In this document: positions 23,785 to 30,573 of the stretch, piece by piece
How positions within the stretch are numbered: position 1 is the first letter of the stretch
Layout: every line of letters begins with the position of its first letter
Source: Bacteroidales bacterium
GTDB lineage: Bacteria > Bacteroidota > Bacteroidia > Bacteroidales > UBA932
NCBI GenBank assembly: GCA_020026355.1
Contig: JAHHQP010000020.1
Span: 1-38,721 of the forward strand
Reading direction: 5' to 3'
DNA: 38,721 nt
The notes under the pieces: generated by a model
Database searches by the model: none
The model's input: the letters and a program-made list of their open reading frames with translations, nothing else
What the model was told of the DNA's origin: nothing
Made by a program: the position numbers and the translations under genes

Positions 23785-25059
23785 ATGGAAATCTACGAGA
23801 AAGATTGGCGTTATACTGCCTTGAGGCCTTATGTCGATGCTTTCACGAAAGCGAGTTACAGTTCTTGTGAAATAGTCGGACAGGGAAACATACCTCAGAA
23901 CGGTGCCGTGATTCTGGCGCCGAACCATTGCAATGCGCTGATGGATGCCCTGGTGGTCCTTCGCTCCGGGAAGAGACCGATCGCTTTCGGTGCCCGGGCC
24001 GATATCTTCAAGAAAAAGACCAATGCCCGGATGCTGTCGTTCCTGAAAATCCTTCCGCTGGTCCGTCGAAGGGATGGACTGAGGAATGTTTCCAGAAACG
24101 TCGAGACCATCGATCGTATCGTAGAAATCATGGACCATAATATCCCGTTCTGCCTATTCCCGGAAGGAACGCACCGGACGAAGCACTCGCTGCTTCCGAT
24201 CGGGAAGACCCCGCTGCGCCTGGCTTTGAAAGCGATGGAGGCTATAGATCCGTCCAAGCCGGTCTATATCCAGCCGGTTGCCATCGAATACGGTGATTAT
24301 TTCCGTTACAGGAACACCTGCCTGCTCACATTCCCGGAGCCGATCGATGTCCGTGCTGAACTGAAGAATATCGGTGCGGAACATCTGCATGAAGCGGAAC
24401 TCCACAGGCATTTTTCCGAGCTGATCGCCCGGAAGCTGATGTCCGGCATCACTTATATTCCGGATGATGAGTGGTATGACGGAAGATGGGCCTTGCTGAA
24501 GGCCTTGAGAGCCGGTTCAAGCGGGAATCTCGAAGATCGCCTGCGCCGCAACCAGCAATGTCTTTCCCGCATGCTTTCCAATGAGAAGGAGAAGCCGGAA
24601 CGGATGTATGACCTTTACAGGAAAGCCGAGGAATTCGAGCAGGAACGTCTGAAGGCGAAGATTTCGATTCACTCCTTCGGCAAGGAACTGTCGAAGAAAC
24701 TGATCACCAAGACCATTTCCGCTCTTGTGCTGCTGCCGATCTTCGTACTGACCATTCTGCTGGTCTGGCCGGCCCTTCTGACTGCCAGCTTCACCAAGAA
24801 TGCCTTCAAGGACACCGCTTTCAAGAATACCGCCTGCATGGTCGTGAATCTGGCGGCGACTCCGATCCTGACCCTTGTCTGGGCTGTGATCTTCTTCGTC
24901 TTCCAGCCTTGGTACTGGGCCCTTGCAGGCACTCTGCTGACGATTGCTTCCTATCCGTTGTTCTATGAAATCCTTGAATTTCTGAGAATCTACGTCTCTG
25001 ATTGGAGACTGCTTTTCAATTCCAGGATCAGCAAGATGTATAGAAAGCTGGTAGCTTAA
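23785..25059 (+). CDS. 1-acyl-sn-glycerol-3-phosphate acyltransferase (PlsC-like) with C-terminal membrane helices
   Basis: A 424-residue protein. The acyltransferase domain (about 25-200) has APNHCNALMDALV, the His/Asp pair as H-x5-D, and FPEGTHR, motif III that binds the glycerol phosphate. After a charged linker (about 240-290) come three hydrophobic segments (about 305-400). It would acylate lysophosphatidate or a similar lipid on the cytosolic face. The start is the ATG at 23785, since the frame's earlier codon at 23776 is a TTG inside the BASS gene end. Its stop shares TTAA with the convergent rmuC stop. Confidence 0.85.
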   Translation: MEIYEKDWRYTALRPYVDAFTKASYSSCEIVGQGNIPQNGAVILAPNHCNALMDALVVLRSGKRPIAFGARADIFKKKTNARMLSFLKILPLVRRRDGLRNVSRNVETIDRIVEIMDHNIPFCLFPEGTHRTKHSLLPIGKTPLRLALKAMEAIDPSKPVYIQPVAIEYGDYFRYRNTCLLTFPEPIDVRAELKNIGAEHLHEAELHRHFSELIARKLMSGITYIPDDEWYDGRWALLKALRAGSSGNLEDRLRRNQQCLSRMLSNEKEKPERMYDLYRKAEEFEQERLKAKISIHSFGKELSKKLITKTISALVLLPIFVLTILLVWPALLTASFTKNAFKDTAFKNTACMVVNLAATPILTLVWAVIFFVFQPWYWALAGTLLTIASYPLFYEILEFLRIYVSDWRLLFNSRISKMYRKLVA

Positions 25060-26354
25060 TCTTCCTCATCAGGAGTGATCTGAACCGGATCTTCCGGAAT
25101 GGTCAGAGCTGCCCCTTTCCTCCTTTTAGCGCCGTGCATCATCACTTTCCTCGCAGAGGTGGTGATGCTTTTCCCATTGTCCTTGAGCTTGACCAGACCG
25201 GAGTTGTAACATTCGGTCAGTCCTTTCAGTCTTTTGCCCATGTCAATGTAACTGTCGTAGAAGAGTCCGACCCGCTCGATCATGTCGGAAGCCGCGGCCG
25301 TGATGTCCTGGATATTGCTGTCATGCTCGAATTTAGTCCAGGTCAGCTGCATGATCTTCAGGAAAGGGACAATGGTCTGTTCCGTCGTGATCAGCACGTT
25401 CTTCTCATAGGCATATTGCCAGATCATCGGATCGGCATCCTGCGCGACACGGAAGGCCAGGTCCCGCGGCATGAACATCAGCACATAGTCCGCGAAGGAA
25501 TTCGCATCCTGCTTATGGTATTCCTTGCCGGCCAGCTCGTCGATATGGCTGCGGACGCTTTTCACATGCGCCGCAAGATAGATCTTCTTCTGCTCCTCGT
25601 CCGTCGCGTTCATATAATTGACGAAGGAGGTCAATGAAACCTTGGAGTCGACGATGAGGTCTTTTTCCTCAAGCCCTTCCTTGAAATGGAAGACGAAGTC
25701 CGGACGGGTGCCGCTCTTGTTCACTTCTTCCCGGGTATAATGGAGCCCTTTCACGAGTCCTTCCTGAGCCAGGATCGCTTCCAGGAAATTCTCGCCGAAG
25801 CAGCCCTGTACCTTCGGTCTGCCGGTGAGGGCTTCCGAGAGCACATCGGCTTTCTTGCCGACATTGGAGGTCTCCTCGCGCATTTCCCGGACAGCCTGCT
25901 TGAGCTGTTCGGACAGTTCCGTGGTCTTTTTCAGATGGCTTTCCTTATTCTCCTGCATGGCTTTCTGCATGTCCTCGATGCTGGTCTTGAGCGGTTTGAG
26001 AATGTCATCCATGGTGTTCCGGTTTCCTTTTGCCAGTTCCTCCTCGCGCTGCTTGAGCAAGCGTTCGGTTTCGGCCTGCATGTTCTTCACGACATCCTCT
26101 TTCATGGAAGAGATGATCTTCTCGTAGTTCTGACGGATCTGCTCGGTCAGACTCTTCTGGGCAGCCAGTTCAGCGGCAAGCCGGGAATTATCCATGCGGG
26201 CGGACTGCAGCTCGCTCTGGAGGGCGGCCTGCTGCTGCGAAGCCTCATTGACCTTATGGAGAATACGGTTGCGGTTGCTGCTGCGCATGTAGATGAAAGT
26301 GAGGATTCCAGCCGACAGTGCGGCGAGGAAAGCGGTGATGAGGGTTTCGGTCAT
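25056..26354 (-). CDS. rmuC: DNA recombination protein RmuC
   Basis: A 432-residue protein with an N-terminal membrane anchor (LITAFLAALSAGILTFIYM), a long coiled coil (about 15-175) and the RmuC nuclease-like domain with GCFGENFLEAIL, RPDFVFHF, LIVDSKVSLTSF and the MFMPRDLAF segment. RmuC limits inversions between short repeats; its exact activity is unsettled. The frame is open to 26387, but the first ATG there overlaps a TATATTTG box, so I use the second ATG at 26354 (MTETLIT), which places the membrane anchor at the N-terminus. It is convergent with the acyltransferase, with a four-base overlap of stops. Confidence 0.9.
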   Translation of the reverse strand: MTETLITAFLAALSAGILTFIYMRSSNRNRILHKVNEASQQQAALQSELQSARMDNSRLAAELAAQKSLTEQIRQNYEKIISSMKEDVVKNMQAETERLLKQREEELAKGNRNTMDDILKPLKTSIEDMQKAMQENKESHLKKTTELSEQLKQAVREMREETSNVGKKADVLSEALTGRPKVQGCFGENFLEAILAQEGLVKGLHYTREEVNKSGTRPDFVFHFKEGLEEKDLIVDSKVSLTSFVNYMNATDEEQKKIYLAAHVKSVRSHIDELAGKEYHKQDANSFADYVLMFMPRDLAFRVAQDADPMIWQYAYEKNVLITTEQTIVPFLKIMQLTWTKFEHDSNIQDITAAASDMIERVGLFYDSYIDMGKRLKGLTECYNSGLVKLKDNGKSITTSARKVMMHGAKRRKGAALTIPEDPVQITPDEED

Positions 26355-26374
26355 AGTCTCTTGATTTATTGTTA

Positions 26375-26382
26375 CAAATATA
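26375..26382 (-). promoter_or_regulatory. Candidate -7 box of rmuC
   Basis: TATATTTG on the minus strand is a full TAnnTTTG match, 20 bases before the ATG at 26354. No clear -33 element is visible. It supports the shorter start. Confidence 0.42.
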
Positions 26383-26446
26383 GCCAACTTTGTTCTAAAC
26401 CTCTCTTTTAATTAACCTGGAATTAGGCGTGGAGCGTAATTTGTTA

Positions 26447-26454
26447 TATCTTCG
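26447..26454 (+). promoter_or_regulatory. Weak candidate -7 box of the amylase gene
   Basis: TATCTTCG has one mismatch to TAnnTTTG, 22 bases before the ATG at 26477. No good -33 element is present. Confidence 0.28.
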
Positions 26455-26476
26455 CAACAGAAAAATCGCAATATAC

Positions 26477-28222
26477 ATGAACAAACCGATCATATATCAG
26501 ATGCTGCCTCGTCTCTGGGGCGCAGATAAGACTGAACCGCAGAAGAATGGAAGTCTTTCCGAAAACGGATGCGGCACTTTCAAAGACATCGACAAGGATA
26601 CCTTGGATTACCTGCATTGGCTGGGTTGCACCCATGTCTGGTTCACCGGTGTCATCCGGCATGCGACCGCAGCTTCCGAGCGAGGCTGCACGCCTTCGAA
26701 CTGTCAGTTCGTCAAAGGGAATGCAGGCTCTCCCTATGCTATCTGTGACTATTACGACGTGAATCCATATCTGGCCGAGGAGCCGGAGCATCGTCTGGAG
26801 GAATTCAGCGCATTGCTGGCCCGGACGCATCAGGCCGGTCTGAAAGCCATCATCGATTTCGTTCCGAACCATGTCTCCCGAGATTATGGCAAGGTGCCGG
26901 GAACGGTCCTGACTTCCGGTATGTCGGCACCGCAAGCCATTGCTGGTCAGAGTGCGATGAGGGATAACCATCCGGTGACAGGAGTGACGCACCCTGTTCT
27001 GGGGGCAGAAGATGACAAGACCGTACATTGGAAGCCGGAGAACGATTTCTTCTATTATCCCGGCCAGGCTCTGAAATTGCCCGTACCGCCGGCGGAAGGG
27101 GAGAAGGCCTATGTGGAGGAGCCGGCCATGGCGACCGGAAACAATTGCTTCCAGCCAGATCCGAGCATCAACGACTGGTACGAGACCATCAAGATCAATT
27201 ACTGCGATTTCCATACGGCCACTTGGGACAAGATGTACGATATCGTCCGCTACTGGGCTTCACAAGGGGTGGACGGTTTTCGTTGCGATATGGTGGAACT
27301 TGTGCCGCCTCAGTTCTTCACCTGGCTGATCCGGAAGGTGAAAGAGGAATTTCCGGAAGTCATCTTCATCGCGGAAGTCTACAGCGAGGACCTTTACAAG
27401 AAGTATATCCGTGAAGTCGGATTCGACTATCTCTACGATAAATCCGGTCTTTATGATACACTCCGGACTGTTGTGGAGAAGAACGTGATGGATACCGGAA
27501 TGCCACTGGAAATGTGGCAGTCGACAACCGGAATCACGAGGAACTGGCAGCAGCTGGGAGATCTTCAGCCCTATCTGCTGAATTTCCTGGAAAATCACGA
27601 TGAGCAGCGTTTCGCTTCCGATTTCTTCGGAAAATCTGCGGATAATGAAATGGCGGCGCTTCATGTTTCGCTGCTGCTGAACAATGCGCCCTTCATGATC
27701 TATGCCGGTCAGGAAGTCGGTGAAAGGGGAATGGAAGAAGAAGGATTCAGCGGTAGGGATGGAAGGACGACCATCTTCGACTGGTGGACAGTCGGTTCGC
27801 TCAGACGATTGCGGAAAGCGATTGCTGCCGGAGCTTACCGTGAATTGGATCCAGCTGCCCTGGAAGCGGCCGGTCTTCAGAAAGAAGAGGCGGAATTCTT
27901 CTGCCGTTTCGCCGGTCTGATGCGTTTCGCTCGTCAGGAAAAGGCCGTGACTGAAGGAACCTTCTACGATCTGTGCTACAGCAACTACGGTTCTGAAGGC
28001 TTCGACAAGCATCGTCATTACATTTTCCTGAGAGATTTCGAGGAACAGACGATTCTGGTCGCCGTGAATTTCTCGAACAAGGATGCGGTGATGAAGATCC
28101 ATATCCCGCAGCATGCCTGGGACTGGATGGGCATCACGCCGACGGAGCAGTACAACCCGTCACAGCTGGTAGAGATCAAGATCCCGGCCATGGGGGCAGA
28201 GATCTTGCGTGTCTCTGAATGA
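26477..28222 (+). CDS. Alpha-amylase family glycoside hydrolase (GH13)
   Basis: A 581-residue (beta/alpha)8-barrel enzyme acting on alpha-glucans. The catalytic triad is complete: nucleophile D271 in GFRCDMVE, acid/base E300 in IAEVYSED, and the stabilising D375 in ENHDEQR. The first conserved region is IDFVPNHVSR. There is no signal peptide (MNKPIIYQMLPRLWG begins at once with barrel strand 1), so it is probably cytosolic and may act on glycogen or maltodextrin. The frame is open to 26429, but the ATG at 26477 aligns with family starts, and a TATCTTCG promoter-like box lies in the extension (26447-26454). It is not in a polysaccharide utilisation locus: no susC/susD is nearby. It ends one base before the convergent methyltransferase. 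Confidence 0.92.
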   Translation: MNKPIIYQMLPRLWGADKTEPQKNGSLSENGCGTFKDIDKDTLDYLHWLGCTHVWFTGVIRHATAASERGCTPSNCQFVKGNAGSPYAICDYYDVNPYLAEEPEHRLEEFSALLARTHQAGLKAIIDFVPNHVSRDYGKVPGTVLTSGMSAPQAIAGQSAMRDNHPVTGVTHPVLGAEDDKTVHWKPENDFFYYPGQALKLPVPPAEGEKAYVEEPAMATGNNCFQPDPSINDWYETIKINYCDFHTATWDKMYDIVRYWASQGVDGFRCDMVELVPPQFFTWLIRKVKEEFPEVIFIAEVYSEDLYKKYIREVGFDYLYDKSGLYDTLRTVVEKNVMDTGMPLEMWQSTTGITRNWQQLGDLQPYLLNFLENHDEQRFASDFFGKSADNEMAALHVSLLLNNAPFMIYAGQEVGERGMEEEGFSGRDGRTTIFDWWTVGSLRRLRKAIAAGAYRELDPAALEAAGLQKEEAEFFCRFAGLMRFARQEKAVTEGTFYDLCYSNYGSEGFDKHRHYIFLRDFEEQTILVAVNFSNKDAVMKIHIPQHAWDWMGITPTEQYNPSQLVEIKIPAMGAEILRVSE

Positions 28223-28223
28223 T

Positions 28224-29003
28224 TCAGCGCTGGAGACCTTGGCGTCTGAATTCGGCAACGGTGATTGCGGTCGCTACGGCAGCGTTCAAGGATTCTGAGC
28301 CGGTCTCATCCATCGGATAAGGAGGAATGTAGAGGCGGTCGGTTACTAAGGAACCGATCGCCTCTGATATTCCTTCAGATTCATTTCCGATGACGATGAG
28401 GGAAGGGGAGGCCTCCCCGCAGGACAGGTTTTTTCCGTACATGTTCTCTCCGTTCAGGAAAGTACCGTAGATATTTCCACCGGCTTTGCGGACGATGCCG
28501 CAGAGCCGGGAGAGATCACAGTAATGGAAACGGACACGGAAAACAGCGCCCATGGTGGCCTGAACCGTCTTGGAATTGAAGACATCGACAGTATCCGGTG
28601 AAGCGAAGATCGCTTCGATGCCGAACCAGTCTGCGATACGCAGGACCGTGCCGAGATTTCCCGGATCACGCATGGAATCCAGAGCCAGGTAAAGCCCCTG
28701 ACCATTCGGACAGGCTGCCTTGATGCCAAGTGCTGTTTCCAGAGCGGCTGGATCCGCAATCTCCAGATCAGCCGGCTTCTTCACGACAGCCAGTACCGGT
28801 GAAGGACTGTTCTGCTGTGAAATCTTCTTCATGGCCTCTTCTCCGATCTCATCCCGGCGGTAGATTCCTTCCACCTCGAAAGAGGAGGAAAGTGCTTCAT
28901 TGACAATCTTTTCCCCTTCGACCGTGAAAAGTCCGAGCTGGTCCCGGTATTTCTTCATGGACAGCGACTTGATGCGCTTGATTTCATTATTGGAAATAGC
29001 CAT
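28224..29003 (-). CDS. SpoU/TrmH-family 2'-O-ribose RNA methyltransferase
   Basis: A 259-residue SPOUT enzyme that would methylate a ribose 2'-OH in rRNA or tRNA using SAM. The three SpoU motifs are visible: LDSMRDPGNLGTVLR (motif 1), LIVIGNESEGIS (motif 2) and IPPYPMDETGSESLNAAVA (motif 3, forming the knot). An N-terminal RNA-binding domain of the SpoU substrate-binding type (RDQLGLFTVEGEKIVNEAL) precedes them. Target nucleotide is unknown; rlmB and tsnR-like proteins are both possible. It starts three bases after the arginine decarboxylase stop, so the two are almost certainly in one operon. Confidence 0.9.
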   Translation of the reverse strand: MAISNNEIKRIKSLSMKKYRDQLGLFTVEGEKIVNEALSSSFEVEGIYRRDEIGEEAMKKISQQNSPSPVLAVVKKPADLEIADPAALETALGIKAACPNGQGLYLALDSMRDPGNLGTVLRIADWFGIEAIFASPDTVDVFNSKTVQATMGAVFRVRFHYCDLSRLCGIVRKAGGNIYGTFLNGENMYGKNLSCGEASPSLIVIGNESEGISEAIGSLVTDRLYIPPYPMDETGSESLNAAVATAITVAEFRRQGLQR

Positions 29004-29006
29004 GTC

Positions 29007-30407
29007 CTAGTATCCCAGAATCTTCAACATGGATTTGTAGGTCTGCTCCTTGCTGAACAGTTTCGTCGTGTATTCACCGTTCTCGTCACGGTCGATGATG
29101 ATGTGCTTAGGAGCCGGCTGGAGACAATGCTGGATGCCGCCGTAACCTGAGATGGATTCCTGGTAGGCACCGGTGTGGAAGAAGCCGATGTACAGCGGTT
29201 CATCCGGGTTACCTGCATCTTTGTTCGGCAGGAAGATGGCGTTCGCATGAGCGTCCGCATTGTAGTAGTCCTGGCTGTCGCAGGTCAGTCCACCGAGGAA
29301 GACACGACCGTAAGTCTCGTTCCATTTGTTGATCGGAAGCAGGATGAAACGCTGCTTGATACCCCAGGTATCCGGCAGCGTGACCATGAAGGAACTGTCG
29401 ATCATGTACCACTGCTCACGGTCGTTCTGCTGCTTGCTGTCAAGGATCTGGAAGATGGTCGCACCGGATTCTCCGACGGTGAAGCTTCCGAACTCGGTGA
29501 AGATGTTCGGTTCCTGTACGCCGTGGGCGTTGCACATCGTCTTGATCTGCAGCACGATCTCTTCAGCCATGTATTCATAGTCATAATCGGAAGCGAGGGA
29601 ATTCTTGATCGGGAATCCTCCTCCGATGTTCAGGGAATCCAGTTCCGGACAGATCGCCTTCAGGTCGCAGTAGACACCGACGCACTTGGCCAGCTCTGTC
29701 CAGTAGTAGGCCGTGTCACGGATACCGGTATTGATGAAGAAATGGAGCATCTTCAGTTTGAATTTCTTGCTGTCCTTGATCTTCTCCTTGTAGAAAGGAA
29801 GAATGTCACGGTAGCGGATGCCGAGGCGGGAAGTGTAGAAGTCGAAGGTCGGCTCCTCCTCGGAGGCGATTCTGATACCGATGCTGATCGGAGTCTCCAC
29901 CTTCTCGTCCAGTTTGTCGAACTCACGCATGTTGTCCAGTACCGGAATGATGTTTTTCCAGCCACTGTTCGCGAATCCGGCGATATTGTCGATGTAAGTC
30001 TGTTTCTTGAAACCGTTGCAGATGATGAACTGGTCCCTGTCCACGAGCCCTTCTGCTTCGAGAGCCTCGATCAGGTTCAGGTCGAAGGCGGAAGAAGTCT
30101 CCAGGTGGATGCCGTTCTTCAGCGCTTCACGCATGACGAACTCGAAATGGGAACTCTTGGTACAGTAGCAGTAGTTGTAGCTGCCTTGATAGTCCGCTTT
30201 CGCGATGGCTACATTGAACATCCTTTTCGCCCGCTGGATCTGGGACGAGATTTTCGGGAGATAGGTGATCTTCAAAGGGGTTCCGTACTGGTTGATGATA
30301 TCCATCATGTTGATATCATGGAAATATAATTCGCCATCTTCAACGTTGAATTCGTCCTGCGGAAATTCAAACGTCTGGTCAATCAAGTCGCTGTACTTGT
30401 TCTTCAT
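29007..30407 (-). CDS. speA: Arginine decarboxylase, short fold-III (flavobacterial) type
   Basis: A 466-residue PLP enzyme of the alanine racemase fold. The PLP lysine is K84 in YCTKSSHFEF. The glycine-rich phosphate-binding segment is LNIGGGFP, and the second-subunit active-site cysteine is C376 in LTCDSQDY. The SPDTW-like strand (LPDTWGIKQRF) and GFFHTGAYQE parallel E. coli SpeA. It would convert arginine to agmatine, the first step of one polyamine route. At 466 residues it lacks the insertions of the 630-660-residue SpeA; this compact form is what I recall from Flavobacteriia. Carboxynorspermidine or lysine decarboxylase activity is a less likely alternative. A methyltransferase gene follows by three bases, and the leader carries a hairpin. 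Confidence 0.85.
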   Translation of the reverse strand: MKNKYSDLIDQTFEFPQDEFNVEDGELYFHDINMMDIINQYGTPLKITYLPKISSQIQRAKRMFNVAIAKADYQGSYNYCYCTKSSHFEFVMREALKNGIHLETSSAFDLNLIEALEAEGLVDRDQFIICNGFKKQTYIDNIAGFANSGWKNIIPVLDNMREFDKLDEKVETPISIGIRIASEEEPTFDFYTSRLGIRYRDILPFYKEKIKDSKKFKLKMLHFFINTGIRDTAYYWTELAKCVGVYCDLKAICPELDSLNIGGGFPIKNSLASDYDYEYMAEEIVLQIKTMCNAHGVQEPNIFTEFGSFTVGESGATIFQILDSKQQNDREQWYMIDSSFMVTLPDTWGIKQRFILLPINKWNETYGRVFLGGLTCDSQDYYNADAHANAIFLPNKDAGNPDEPLYIGFFHTGAYQESISGYGGIQHCLQPAPKHIIIDRDENGEYTTKLFSKEQTYKSMLKILGY

Positions 30408-30447
30408 TTCAGCAATGCAATTAAGTTACTTTATAAAAATTCGACAG

Positions 30448-30464
30448 ATCCGACTGAGTCGGAT
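30448..30464 (-). promoter_or_regulatory. Palindrome/hairpin in the leader of the arginine decarboxylase gene
   Basis: ATCCGACT-G-AGTCGGAT is a perfect palindrome with a one-base centre; as RNA it makes a 7-base-pair stem with a 3-base loop. It lies 41 bases before the decarboxylase ATG and downstream of the candidate -7 box at 30487-30480, so it would be transcribed. A weaker GCAC/GTGC hairpin stands next to it, and AATTTTTATAA follows a few bases later. It could be an attenuator-like element or an operator. Confidence 0.4.
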
Positions 30465-30479
30465 GCACTGATTCGTGCG

Positions 30480-30487
30480 CAAATTTA
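30480..30487 (-). promoter_or_regulatory. Candidate -7 box of the arginine decarboxylase operon
   Basis: TAAATTTG on the minus strand fits TAnnTTTG. A TTTT at 30510-30507 stands 19 bases upstream as a degenerate -33 element. It would give a leader of roughly 65 bases that contains the palindrome. Confidence 0.42.
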
Positions 30488-30526
30488 TCATTATTATTCC
30501 ATAAGGAAAACAAAATGAGCAAAAAT

Positions 30527-30557
30527 TTTGAGAATCGTGGCCAAGTCACTAAATTTG
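30527..30557 (+). promoter_or_regulatory. Promoter of the TamL-like gene
   Basis: TTTG at 30527-30530, a 19-base spacer, and TAAATTTG at 30550-30557 match the Bacteroidota promoter fully. The first ATG follows 16 bases later, so the leader is very short. It is back to back with the decarboxylase promoter. Confidence 0.68.
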
Positions 30558-30573
30558 TAGGAATTTGACGACA

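Noticed and set aside
26477..28222. A polysaccharide utilisation locus around the GH13 enzyme
   Set aside because: No susC/susD-like pair, no sensor, and the amylase has no signal peptide.
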